NCBI GenBank assembly: GCA_964057225.1
Contig: OZ059900.1
Location: 24,629,638-24,693,637, forward strand
Length of the DNA: 64,000 bases
Reading direction: 5' to 3'
Origin: Auanema rhodensis
Taxonomy: Eukaryota; Nematoda; Chromadorea; Rhabditida; Rhabditidae
Made by a program: the position numbers and the translations under genes. The notes beneath the pieces are model-generated. The model was not told the DNA's origin. It did no database searches and worked only from the letters and a program-made list of their open reading frames with translations. This document shows positions 9,698-21,258 of this stretch, one piece after another (positions within the stretch are counted from its first letter, which is position 1; every line of letters begins with the position of its first letter).

Positions 9698-10780
9698 TTA
9701 AATCAATATTAGCCATAAGGGGCGTGCCCTCAGAATATGCTAATTTCCTTAATTTTCTAACCCCTGTTTTTTTGTCGTGAAAGTGGAACTAGACGTTGTA
9801 CGAACAATTTTAAGCTAGGTTTCATTGACATTGCATGAGTTTGAACACATGAAATCGTAAGTCAAAACCTTGTTTACAGCGAAATTTCCAAAAACTGGTT
9901 TTCCAGCATAATAAAATATTTCTCATGGGAAATACTGTGTTTTTGTATTTTTCTAGTGTTCAGCATGTAAAATGCTTCATTTTAGTATGTAACACGCTGA
10001 AATTCGTTGCATTTGACGACTCATATGAACAAAAATCGATTTAATCAATATTCGTTGTTTTCGTTGCATTTGACTACTCATATGAACAAAAATCGATTTA
10101 ATCAATATTAGCCATAAGGGGCGTGCCCTCAGAATATGCTAATTTCCTTAATTTTCTAACCCCTGTTTTTTTGTCGTGAAAGTGGAACTAGACGTTGTAC
10201 GAACAATTTTGAGCTAGGTTTCATTGACATTGCATGAGTTTGAACACATGAAATCGTAAGTCAAAACCTTGTTTACAGCGAAATTTCCAAAAACTGGTTT
10301 TCCAGCATAATAAAATATTTCTCATGGGAAATACTGTGTTTTTGTATTTTTCTAGTGTTCAGCATGTAAAATGCTTCATTTTAGTATGTAACACGCTGAA
10401 ATTCGTTGCATTTGACTACTCATATGAACAAAAATCGATTTAATCAATATTAGCCATAAGGGGCGTGCCCTCAGAATATGCTAATTTCCTTAATTTTCTA
10501 ACCCCTGTTTTTTTGTCGTGAAAGTGGAACTAGACGTTGTACAAACAATTTTGAGCTAGGTTTCATTGACATTGCATGAGTTTGAACACATGAAATCGTA
10601 AGTCAAAACCTTGTTTACAGCGAAATTTCCAAAAACTGGTTTTCCAGCATAATAAAATATTTCTCATGGGAAATACTGTGTTTTTGTACTTTTCTAGTGT
10701 TCAGCATGTAAAATGCTTCATTTTAGTATGTAACACGCTGAAATTCGTTGCATTTGACGACTCATATGAACAAAAATCGA
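9698..10780 (+). repeat. 1083-bp tandem duplicate beginning with a chimeric monomer
   Basis: Three monomers plus 57 bp (9698, 57-bp unit at 10040, 10097, 10439) repeat the order of 8615-9697. The first monomer is a chimera: it starts with 3A (the class that should follow a 251C monomer) but carries 105G and 115A and is followed by the 57-bp unit (the M3 class). A crossover between sites 3 and 105 explains both the chimera and the 1083-bp gain. Confidence 0.9.
10040..10096 (+). repeat. 57-bp partial unit, copy 6
   Basis: It follows the chimeric 3A/115A monomer at 9698, 1083 bp after copy 5. Confidence 0.93.
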
Positions 10781-11464
10781 TTAAATCAATATTAGCCATA
10801 AGGGGCGTGCCCTCAGAATATGCTAATTTCCTTAATTTTCTAACCCCTGTTTTTTTGTCGTGAAAGTGGAACTAGACGTTGTACAAACAATTTTGAGCTA
10901 GGTTTCATTGACATTGCATGAGTTTGAACACATGAAATCGTAAGTCAAAACCTTGTTTACAGCGAAATTTCCAAAAACTGGTTTTCCAGCATAATAAAAT
11001 ATTTCTCATGGGAAATACTGTGTTTTTGTATTTTTCTAGTGTTCAGCATGTAAAATGCTTCATTTTAGTATGTAACACGCTGAAATTCGTTGCATTTGAC
11101 TACTCATATGAACAAAAATCGATTTAATCAATATTAGCCATAAGGGGCGTGCCCTCAGAATATGCTAATTTCCTTAATTTTCTAACCCCTGTTTTTTTGT
11201 CGTGAAAGTGGAACTAGACGTTGTACAAACAATTTTGAGCTAGGTTTTATTGACATTGCATGAGTTTGAACACATGAAATCGTAAGTCAAAACCTTGTTT
11301 ACAGAGAAATTTCCAAAAACTGGTTTTCCAGCATAATAAAATATTTCTCATGAGAAATACTGTGTTTTTGTATTTTTCTAGTGTTCAGCATGTAAAATGC
11401 TTCATTTTAGTATGTAACACGCTGAAATTCGTGGCATTTGACGACTCATATGAACAAAAATCGA
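10781..11464 (+). repeat. Two monomers: 3A class then 183A/311G class
   Basis: The monomer at 10781 has 3A, 105A, 126C and 321T. The one at 11123 has 105A, 126T, 183A, 231A and 311G. The 178-bp truncated unit follows at 11465. The same triplet occurs at 18851-19712, which helps reconstruct the layout that was fused at 7411. Confidence 0.92.
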
Positions 11465-11642
11465 TTTAATCAATATTAGCCATAAGGGGCGTGCCCTCAG
11501 AATATGCTAATTTCCTTAATTTTCTAACCCCTGTTTTTTTGTTTTTTGTATTTTTCTAGTGTTCAGCATGTAAAATGCTTCATTTTAGTATGTAACACGC
11601 TGAAATTCGTTGCATTTGACGACTCATATGAACAAAAATCGA
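11465..11642 (+). repeat. 178-bp truncated monomer, copy 2
   Basis: It has the same 78|243 junction and 164-bp deletion as the copy at 7753, and again directly follows a 183A/311G monomer. Confidence 0.95.
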
Positions 11643-12668
11643 TTTAATCAATATTAGCCATAAGGGGCTTGCCCTCAGAATATGCTAATTTCCTTAATTT
11701 TCTAACCCCTGTTTTTTTGTCGTGAAAGTGGAACTAGACGTTGTACGAACAATTTTAAGCTAGGTTTCATTGACATTGCATGAGTTTGAACACATGAAAT
11801 CGTAAGTCAAAACCTTGTTTACAGCGAAATTTCCAAAAACTGGTTTTCCAGCATAATAAAATATTTCTCATGGGAAATACTGTGTTTTTGTATTTTTCTA
11901 GTGTTCAGCATGTAAAATGCTTCATTTTAGTATGTAACACGCTGAAATTCGTTGCATTTGACGACTCATATGAACAAAAATCGATTTAATCAATATTAGC
12001 CATAAGGGGCTTGCCCTCAGAATATGCTAATTTCCTTAATTTTCTAACCCCTGTTTTTTTGTCGTGAAAGTGGAACTAGACGTTGTACGAACAATTTTAA
12101 GCTAGGTTTCATTGACATTGCATGAGTTTGAACACATGAAATCGTAAGTCAAAACCTTGTTTACAGCGAAATTTCCAAAAACTGGTTTTCCAGCATAATA
12201 AAATATTTCTCATGGGAAATACTGTGTTTTTGTATTTTTCTAGTGTTCAGCATGTAAAATGCTTCATTTTAGTATGTAACACGCTGAAATTCGTTGCATT
12301 TGACTACTCATATGAACAAAAATCGATTTAATCAATATTAGCCATAAGGGGCGTGCCCTCAGAATATGCTAATTTCCTTAATTTTCTAACCCCTGTTTTT
12401 TTGTCGTGAAAGTGGAACTAGACGTTGTACAAACAATTTTGAGCTAGGTTTTATTGACATTGCATGAGTTTGAACACATGAAATCGTAAGTCAAAACCTT
12501 GTTTACAGAGAAATTTCCAAAAACTGGTTTTCCAGCATAATAAAATATTTCTCATGAGAAATACTGTGTTTTTGTATTTTTCTAGTGTTCAGCATGTAAA
12601 ATGCTTCATTTTAGTATGTAACACGCTGAAATTCGTGGCATTTGACGACTCATATGAACAAAAATCGA
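11643..12668 (+). repeat. 27T monomer pair and a 183A/311G monomer
   Basis: Monomers at 11643 and 11985 both carry 27T (GGGGCTTGCC instead of GGGGCGTGCC) and 115A. The second ends with 321T. The monomer at 12327 has 126T, 183A, 231A and 311G. The 27T base occurs only between about 11.6 and 13.3 kb, so it is a local marker. It removes one CpG and changes the loop of the GC-rich dyad. Confidence 0.92.
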
Positions 12669-12846
12669 TTTAATCAATATTAGCCATAAGGGGCGTGCCC
12701 TCAGAATATGCTAATTTCCTTAATTTTCTAACCCCTGTTTTTTTGTTTTTTGTATTTTTCTAGTGTTCAGCATGTAAAATGCTTCATTTTAGTATGTAAC
12801 ACGCTGAAATTCGTTGCATTTGACGACTCATATGAACAAAAATCGA
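12669..12846 (+). repeat. 178-bp truncated monomer, copy 3
   Basis: It has the same 78|243 junction. It lies between a 183A/311G monomer (12327) and a 27T fragment (12847), repeating the order 183A, truncated unit, 27T seen at 11123-11984. Confidence 0.95.
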
Positions 12847-13029
12847 TTTAATCAATATTAGCCATAAGGGGCTTGCCCTCAGAATATGCTAATTTCCTTA
12901 ATTTTCTAACCCCTGTTTTTTTGTCGTGAAAGTGGAACTAGACGTTGTACGAACAATTTTAAGCTAGGTTTCATTGACATTGCATGAGTTTGAGTGTGGC
13001 ATTTGACGACTCATATGAACAAAAATCGA
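12847..13029 (+). repeat. 183-bp deletion monomer (27T head, 311G tail)
   Basis: Positions 1-147 of a 27T/115A monomer are followed by two extra bases (GT) and then positions 309-342 of a 311G monomer. The head and tail belong to different classes, so the deletion joined two different monomers rather than shortening one. It is the only such junction in the window. A 178-bp truncated unit follows, as expected after a 311G tail. Confidence 0.9.
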
Positions 13030-13207
13030 TTTAATCAATATTAGCCATAAGGGGCGTGCCCTCAGAATATGCTAATTTCCTTAATTTTCTAACCCCTGTT
13101 TTTTTGTTTTTTGTATTTTTCTAGTGTTCAGCATGTAAAATGCTTCATTTTAGTATGTAACACGCTGAAATTCGTTGCATTTGACGACTCATATGAACAA
13201 AAATCGA
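13030..13207 (+). repeat. 178-bp truncated monomer, copy 4
   Basis: It has the same 78|243 junction as the other truncated units. It is separated from copy 3 by only the 183-bp deletion unit, giving three shortened units in a row (12669-13207). Confidence 0.95.
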
Positions 13208-13549
13208 TTTAATCAATATTAGCCATAAGGGGCTTGCCCTCAGAATATGCTAATTTCCTTAATTTTCTAACCCCTGTTTTTTTGTCGTGAAAGTGGAACT
13301 AGACGTTGTACGAACAATTTTAAGCTAGGTTTCATTGACATTGCATGAGTTTGAACACATGAAATCGTAAGTCAAAACCTTGTTTACAGCGAAATTTCCA
13401 AAAACTGGTTTTCCAGCATAATAAAATATTTCTCATGGGAAATACTGTGTTTTTGTATTTTTCTAGTGTTCAGCATGTAAAATGCTTCATTTTAGTATGT
13501 AACACGCTGAAATTCGTTGCATTTGACGACTCATATGAACAAAAATCGA

Positions 13550-13606
13550 TTTAATCAATATTCGTTGTTTTCGTTGCATTTGACTACTCATATGAACAAA
13601 AATCGA
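13550..13606 (+). repeat. 57-bp partial unit, copy 7
   Basis: It follows the 27T/115A monomer at 13208 and is part of the first 399-bp unit. Confidence 0.93.
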
Positions 13607-13948
13607 TTTAATCAATATTAGCCATAAGGGGCGTGCCCTCAGAATATGCTAATTTCCTTAATTTTCTAACCCCTGTTTTTTTGTCGTGAAAGTGGAACTA
13701 GACGTTGTACGAACAATTTTAAGCTAGGTTTCATTGACATTGCATGAGTTTGAACACATGAAATCGTAAGTCAAAACCTTGTTTACAGCGAAATTTCCAA
13801 AAACTGGTTTTCCAGCATAATAAAATATTTCTCATGGGAAATACTGTGTTTTTGTATTTTTCTAGTGTTCAGCATGTAAAATGCTTCATTTTAGTATGTA
13901 ACACGCTGAAATTCGTTGCATTTGACGACTCATATGAACAAAAATCGA

Positions 13949-14005
13949 TTTAATCAATATTCGTTGTTTTCGTTGCATTTGACTACTCATATGAACAAAA
14001 ATCGA
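13949..14005 (+). repeat. 57-bp partial unit, copy 8
   Basis: It is part of the second 399-bp unit. Unlike the others it is followed by a 115A monomer that ends with 321T (14006). Confidence 0.93.
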
Positions 14006-14347
14006 TTTAATCAATATTAGCCATAAGGGGCGTGCCCTCAGAATATGCTAATTTCCTTAATTTTCTAACCCCTGTTTTTTTGTCGTGAAAGTGGAACTAG
14101 ACGTTGTACGAACAATTTTAAGCTAGGTTTCATTGACATTGCATGAGTTTGAACACATGAAATCGTAAGTCAAAACCTTGTTTACAGCGAAATTTCCAAA
14201 AACTGGTTTTCCAGCATAATAAAATATTTCTCATGGGAAATACTGTGTTTTTGTATTTTTCTAGTGTTCAGCATGTAAAATGCTTCATTTTAGTATGTAA
14301 CACGCTGAAATTCGTTGCATTTGACTACTCATATGAACAAAAATCGA
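14006..14347 (+). repeat. Chimeric monomer, 115A head and 321T tail
   Basis: This unit combines 105G and 115A with 321T, as does 11985-12326. Elsewhere 115A monomers end with 321G and 321T belongs to the M4 and M6 classes. It leads into a 183A/311G monomer, which normally follows a 321T monomer, so the tail fits its right-hand neighbour. Confidence 0.8.
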
Positions 14348-15715
14348 TTTAATCAATATTAGCCATAAGGGGCGTGCCCTCAGAATATGCTAATTTCCTT
14401 AATTTTCTAACCCCTGTTTTTTTGTCGTGAAAGTGGAACTAGACGTTGTACAAACAATTTTGAGCTAGGTTTTATTGACATTGCATGAGTTTGAACACAT
14501 GAAATCGTAAGTCAAAACCTTGTTTACAGAGAAATTTCCAAAAACTGGTTTTCCAGCATAATAAAATATTTCTCATGAGAAATACTGTGTTTTTGTATTT
14601 TTCTAGTGTTCAGCATGTAAAATGCTTCATTTTAGTATGTAACACGCTGAAATTCGTGGCATTTGACGACTCATATGAACAAAAATCGATTTAATCAATA
14701 TTAGCCATAAGGGGCGTGCCCTCAGAATATGCTAATTTCCTTAATTTTCTAACCCCTGTTTTTTTGTCGTGAAAGTGGAACTAGACGTTGTACAAACAAT
14801 TTTGAGCTAGGTTTCATTGACATTGCATGAGTTTGAACACATGAAATCGTAAGTCAAAACCTTGTTTACAGCGAAATTTCCAAAAACTGGTTTTCCAGCA
14901 TAATAAAATATTTCTCATGGGAAATACTGTGTTTTTGTATTTTTCTAGTGTTCAGCATGTAAAATGCTTCATTTTAGTATGTAACACGCTGAAATTCGTT
15001 GCATTTGACTACTCATATGAACAAAAATCGATTTAATCAATATTAGCCATAAGGGGCGTGCCCTCAGAATATGCTAATTTCCTTAATTTTCTAACCCCTG
15101 TTTTTTTGTCGTGAAAGTGGAACTAGACGTTGTACAAACAATTTTGAGCTAGGTTTTATTGACATTGCATGAGTTTGAACACATGAAATCGTAAGTCAAA
15201 ACCTTGTTTACAGAGAAATTTCCAAAAACTGGTTTTCCAGCATAATAAAATATTTCTCATGAGAAATACTGTGTTTTTGTATTTTTCTAGTGTTCAGCAT
15301 GTAAAATGCTTCATTTTAGTATGTAACACGCTGAAATTCGTGGCATTTGACGACTCATATGAACAAAAATCGATTTAATCAATATTAGCCATAAGGGGCG
15401 TGCCCTCAGAATATGCTAATTTCCTTAATTTTCTAACCCCTGTTTTTTTGTCGTGAAAGTGGAACTAGACGTTGTACAAACAATTTTGAGCTAGGTTTCA
15501 TTGACATTGCATGAGTTTGAACACATGAAATCGTAAGTCAAAACCTTGTTTACAGCGAAATTTCCAAAAACTGGTTTTCCAGCATAATAAAATATTTCTC
15601 ATGGGAAATACTGTGTTTTTGTATTTTTCTAGTGTTCAGCATGTAAAATGCTTCATTTTAGTATGTAACACGCTGAAATTCGTTGCATTTGACTACTCAT
15701 ATGAACAAAAATCGA
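14348..15715 (+). repeat. Two 684-bp dimers (183A/311G + 105A/321T)
   Basis: Monomers at 14348 and 15032 carry 126T, 183A, 231A and 311G. Those at 14690 and 15374 carry 105A, 126C, 231G and 321T. The pair is duplicated in tandem (14348-15031 and 15032-15715), and I saw no difference between the copies. Unlike other loci, no 178-bp unit follows the 183A/311G monomers here. Confidence 0.93.
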
Positions 15716-18700
15716 TTTAATCAATATTAGCCATAAGGGGCGTGCCCTCAGAATATGCTAATTTCCTTAATTTTCTAACCCCTGTTTTTTTGTCGTGAAA
15801 GTGGAACTAGACGTTGTACAAACAATTTTGAGCTAGGTTTCATTGACATTGCATGAGTTTGAACACATGAAATCGTAAGTCAAAACCTTGTTTACAGCGA
15901 AATTTCCAAAAACTGGTTTTCCAGCATAATAAAATATTTCTCATGAGAAATACTGTGTTTTTGTATTTTTCTAGTGTTCAGCATGTAAAATGCTTCATTT
16001 TAGTATGTAACACGCTGAAATTCGTTGCATTTGACGACTCATATGAACAAAAATCGATTTAATCAATATTAGCCATAAGGGGCGTGCCCTCAGAATATGC
16101 TAATTTCCTTAATTTTCTAACCCCTGATTTTTTGTCGTGAAAGTGGAACTAGACGTTGTACGAACAATTTTGAGCTAGGTTTCATTGACATTGCATGAGT
16201 TTGAACACATGAAATCGTAAGTCAAAACCTTGTTTACAGCGAAATTTCCAAAAACTGGTTTTCCAGCATAATAAAATATTTCTCATGGGAAATACTGTGT
16301 TTTTGTATTTTTCTAGTGTTCAGCATGTAAAATGCTCCATTTTAGTATGTAACACGCTGAAATTCGTTGCATTTGACGACTCATATGAACAAAAATCGAT
16401 TTAATCAATATTAGCCATAAGGGGCGTGCCCTCAGAATATGCTAATTTCCTTAATTTTCTAACCCCTGTTTTTTTGTCGTGAAAGTGGAACTAGACGTTG
16501 TACGAACAATTTTAAGCTAGGTTTCATTGACATTGCATGAGTTTGAACACATGAAATCGTAAGTCAAAACCTTGTTTACAGCGAAATTTCCAAAAACTGG
16601 TTTTCCAGCATAATAAAATATTTCTCATGGGAAATACTGTGTTTTTGTATTTTTCTAGTGTTCAGCATGTAAAATGCTTCATTTTAGTATGTAACACGCT
16701 GAAATTCGTTGCATTTGACGACTCATATGAACAAAAATCGATTTAATCAATATTCGTTGTTTTCGTTGCATTTGACTACTCATATGAACAAAAATCGATT
16801 TAATCAATATTAGCCATAAGGGGCGTGCCCTCAGAATATGCTAATTTCCTTAATTTTCTAACCCCTGTTTTTTTGTCGTGAAAGTGGAACTAGACGTTGT
16901 ACGAACAATTTTGAGCTAGGTTTCATTGACATTGCATGAGTTTGAACACATGAAATCGTAAGTCAAAACCTTGTTTACAGCGAAATTTCCAAAAACTGGT
17001 TTTCCAGCATAATAAAATATTTCTCATGGGAAATACTGTGTTTTTGTATTTTTCTAGTGTTCAGCATGTAAAATGCTTCATTTTAGTATGTAACACGCTG
17101 AAATTCGTTGCATTTGACTACTCATATGAACAAAAATCGATTTAATCAATATTAGCCATAAGGGGCGTGCCCTCAGAATATGCTAATTTCCTTAATTTTC
17201 TAACCCCTGATTTTTTGTCGTGAAAGTGGAACTAGACGTTGTACGAACAATTTTGAGCTAGGTTTCATTGACATTGCATGAGTTTGAACACATGAAATCG
17301 TAAGTCAAAACCTTGTTTACAGCGAAATTTCCAAAAACTGGTTTTCCAGCATAATAAAATATTTCTCATGGGAAATACTGTGTTTTTGTATTTTTCTAGT
17401 GTTCAGCATGTAAAATGCTTCATTTTAGTATGTAACACGCTGAAATTCGTTGCATTTGACGACTCATATGAACAAAAATCGATTTAATCAATATTAGCCA
17501 TAAGGGGCGTGCCCTCAGAATATGCTAATTTCCTTAATTTTCTAACCCCTGATTTTTTGTCGTGAAAGTGGAACTAGACGTTGTACGAACAATTTTGAGC
17601 TAGGTTTCATTGACATTGCATGAGTTTGAACACATGAAATCGTAAGTCAAAACCTTGTTTACAGCGAAATTTCCAAAAACTGGTTTTCCAGCATAATAAA
17701 ATATTTCTCATGGGAAATACTGTGTTTTTGTATTTTTCTAGTGTTCAGCATGTAAAATGCTCCATTTTAGTATGTAACACGCTGAAATTCGTTGCATTTG
17801 ACGACTCATATGAACAAAAATCGATTTAATCAATATTAGCCATAAGGGGCGTGCCCTCAGAATATGCTAATTTCCTTAATTTTCTAACCCCTGTTTTTTT
17901 GTCGTGAAAGTGGAACTAGACGTTGTACGAACAATTTTAAGCTAGGTTTCATTGACATTGCATGAGTTTGAACACATGAAATCGTAAGTCAAAACCTTGT
18001 TTACAGCGAAATTTCCAAAAACTGGTTTTCCAGCATAATAAAATATTTCTCATGGGAAATACTGTGTTTTTGTATTTTTCTAGTGTTCAGCATGTAAAAT
18101 GCTTCATTTTAGTATGTAACACGCTGAAATTCGTTGCATTTGACGACTCATATGAACAAAAATCGATTTAATCAATATTAGCCATAAGGGGCGTGCCCTC
18201 AGAATATGCTAATTTCCTTAATTTTCTAACCCCTGTTTTTTTGTCGTGAAAGTGGAACTAGACGTTGTACGAACAATTTTGAGCTAGGTTTCATTGACAT
18301 TGCATGAGTTTGAACACATGAAATCGTAAGTCAAAACCTTGTTTACAGCGAAATTTCCAAAAACTGGTTTTCCAGCATAATAAAATATTTCTCATGGGAA
18401 ATACTGTGTTTTTGTATTTTTCTAGTGTTCAGCATGTAAAATGCTTCATTTTAGTATGTAACACGCTGAAATTCGTTGCATTTGACTACTCATATGAACA
18501 AAAATCGATTTAATCAATATTAGCCATAAGGGGCGTGCCCTCAGAATATGCTAATTTCCTTAATTTTCTAACCCCTGTTTTTTTGTCGTGAAAGTGGAAC
18601 TAGACGTTGTACAAACAATTTTGAGCTAGGTTTCATTGACATTGCATGAGTTTGAACACATGAAATCGTAAGTCAAAACCTTGTTTACAGCGAAATTTCC

Positions 18701-18850
18701 AAAAACTGGTTTTCCAGCATAATAAAATATTTCTCATGGGAAATACTGTGTTTTTGTACTTTTCTAGTGTTCAGCATGTAAAATGCTTCATTTTAGTATG
18801 TAACACGCTGAAATTCGTTGCATTTGACGACTCATATGAACAAAAATCGA
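15716..18850 (+). repeat. Block B, copy 2 (one 57-bp unit fewer)
   Basis: Nine monomers at 15716, 16058, 16400, 16799, 17141, 17483, 17825, 18167 and 18509 carry the same signature order as 4219-7410. The first 57-bp unit is retained (16742). The second, expected after the 115A monomer at 17825, is absent. The lengths agree: 3192 - 57 = 3135 bp. This is the longest-range duplication in the left domain, with copies offset by 11,497 bp. Confidence 0.92.
16742..16798 (+). repeat. 57-bp partial unit, copy 9
   Basis: This is the last copy in the window, following the 115A monomer at 16400. No 57-bp unit occurs in the right-hand 47 kb. Confidence 0.93.
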
Positions 18851-19534
18851 TTAAATCAATATTAGCCATAAGGGGCGTGCCCTCAGAATATGCTAATTTC
18901 CTTAATTTTCTAACCCCTGTTTTTTTGTCGTGAAAGTGGAACTAGACGTTGTACAAACAATTTTGAGCTAGGTTTCATTGACATTGCATGAGTTTGAACA
19001 CATGAAATCGTAAGTCAAAACCTTGTTTACAGCGAAATTTCCAAAAACTGGTTTTCCAGCATAATAAAATATTTCTCATGGGAAATACTGTGTTTTTGTA
19101 TTTTTCTAGTGTTCAGCATGTAAAATGCTTCATTTTAGTATGTAACACGCTGAAATTCGTTGCATTTGACTACTCATATGAACAAAAATCGATTTAATCA
19201 ATATTAGCCATAAGGGGCGTGCCCTCAGAATATGCTAATTTCCTTAATTTTCTAACCCCTGTTTTTTTGTCGTGAAAGTGGAACTAGACGTTGTACAAAC
19301 AATTTTGAGCTAGGTTTTATTGACATTGCATGAGTTTGAACACATGAAATCGTAAGTCAAAACCTTGTTTACAGAGAAATTTCCAAAAACTGGTTTTCCA
19401 GCATAATAAAATATTTCTCATGAGAAATACTGTGTTTTTGTATTTTTCTAGTGTTCAGCATGTAAAATGCTTCATTTTAGTATGTAACACGCTGAAATTC
19501 GTGGCATTTGACGACTCATATGAACAAAAATCGA
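18851..19534 (+). repeat. Two monomers: 3A class then 183A/311G class
   Basis: The monomer at 18851 has 3A, 105A, 126C and 321T, and is the last 321T monomer in the window. The one at 19193 has 126T, 183A, 231A and 311G. Together with the truncated unit at 19535 they repeat the triplet at 10781-11642. The left-domain monomer classes end about here. Confidence 0.92.
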
Positions 19535-19712
19535 TTTAATCAATATTAGCCATAAGGGGCGTGCCCTCAGAATATGCTAATTTCCTTAATTTTCTAACCC
19601 CTGTTTTTTTGTTTTTTGTATTTTTCTAGTGTTCAGCATGTAAAATGCTTCATTTTAGTATGTAACACGCTGAAATTCGTTGCATTTGACGACTCATATG
19701 AACAAAAATCGA
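19535..19712 (+). repeat. 178-bp truncated monomer, copy 5
   Basis: It has the same 78|243 junction. It starts the first of two 862-bp tandem units. Confidence 0.95.
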
Positions 19713-20396
19713 TTTAATCAATATTAGCCATAAGGGGCGTGCCCTCAGAATATGCTAATTTCCTTAATTTTCTAACCCCTGTTTTTTTGTCGTGAAAGTG
19801 GAACTAGACGTTGTACGAACAATTTTGAGCTAGGTTTCATTGACATTGCATGAGTTTGAACACATGAAATCGTAAGTCAAAACCTTGTTTACAGCGAAAT
19901 TTCCAAAAACTGGTTTTCCAGCATAATAAAATATTTCTCATGGGAAATACTGTGTTTTCGTATTTTTCTAGTGTTCAGCATGTAAAATGCTTCATTTTAG
20001 TATGTAACACGCTGAAATTCGTTGCATTTGACGACTCATATGAACAAAAATCGATTTAATCAATATTAGCCATAAGGGGCGTGCCCTCAGAATATGCTAA
20101 TTTCCTTAATTTTCTAACCCCTGTTTTTTTGTCGTGAAAGTGGAACTAGACGTTGTACGAACAATTTTGAGCTAGGTTTCATTGACATTGCATGAGTTTG
20201 AACACATGAAATCGTAAGTCAAAACCTTGTTTACAGCGAAATTTCCAAAAACTGGTTTTCCAGCATAATAAAATATTTCTCATGGGAAATACTGTGTTTT
20301 TGTATTTTTCTAGTGTTCAGCATGTAAAATGCTTCATTTTAGTATGTAACACGCTGAAAGTCGTTGCATTTGACGACTCATATGAACAAAAATCGA
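19535..20396 (+). repeat. 862-bp tandem unit, copy 1
   Basis: The unit is a 178-bp truncated monomer, a monomer with 247C (19713) and a monomer with 306G (20055). It is followed immediately by a second copy. The 247C base is found only in these two units, while 306G becomes common in the right domain, so this unit marks the boundary between domains. Confidence 0.95.
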
Positions 20397-20574
20397 TTTA
20401 ATCAATATTAGCCATAAGGGGCGTGCCCTCAGAATATGCTAATTTCCTTAATTTTCTAACCCCTGTTTTTTTGTTTTTTGTATTTTTCTAGTGTTCAGCA
20501 TGTAAAATGCTTCATTTTAGTATGTAACACGCTGAAATTCGTTGCATTTGACGACTCATATGAACAAAAATCGA
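20397..20574 (+). repeat. 178-bp truncated monomer, copy 6
   Basis: This is the last truncated unit, with the same 78|243 junction. It starts the second 862-bp unit. No indel larger than 1 bp occurs in the array after it. Confidence 0.95.
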
Positions 20575-21258
20575 TTTAATCAATATTAGCCATAAGGGGC
20601 GTGCCCTCAGAATATGCTAATTTCCTTAATTTTCTAACCCCTGTTTTTTTGTCGTGAAAGTGGAACTAGACGTTGTACGAACAATTTTGAGCTAGGTTTC
20701 ATTGACATTGCATGAGTTTGAACACATGAAATCGTAAGTCAAAACCTTGTTTACAGCGAAATTTCCAAAAACTGGTTTTCCAGCATAATAAAATATTTCT
20801 CATGGGAAATACTGTGTTTTCGTATTTTTCTAGTGTTCAGCATGTAAAATGCTTCATTTTAGTATGTAACACGCTGAAATTCGTTGCATTTGACGACTCA
20901 TATGAACAAAAATCGATTTAATCAATATTAGCCATAAGGGGCGTGCCCTCAGAATATGCTAATTTCCTTAATTTTCTAACCCCTGTTTTTTTGTCGTGAA
21001 AGTGGAACTAGACGTTGTACGAACAATTTTGAGCTAGGTTTCATTGACATTGCATGAGTTTGAACACATGAAATCGTAAGTCAAAACCTTGTTTACAGCG
21101 AAATTTCCAAAAACTGGTTTTCCAGCATAATAAAATATTTCTCATGGGAAATACTGTGTTTTTGTATTTTTCTAGTGTTCAGCATGTAAAATGCTTCATT
21201 TTAGTATGTAACACGCTGAAAGTCGTTGCATTTGACGACTCATATGAACAAAAATCGA
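20397..21258 (+). repeat. 862-bp tandem unit, copy 2
   Basis: It repeats 19535-20396 in order: truncated unit, 247C monomer (20575), 306G monomer (20917). No difference was seen at diagnostic sites. Confidence 0.95.

Larger units (their letters stand above)
13208..14005 (+). repeat. 399-bp tandem pair: 115A monomer + 57-bp partial unit, twice
   Basis: Units at 13208-13606 and 13607-14005 each contain one 115A monomer followed by a 57-bp partial unit. The first has 27T and the second 27G. Only here do two 57-bp units lie within 400 bp of each other. The following monomer (14006) also has 115A but ends with 321T and lacks the 57-bp unit. Confidence 0.93.
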
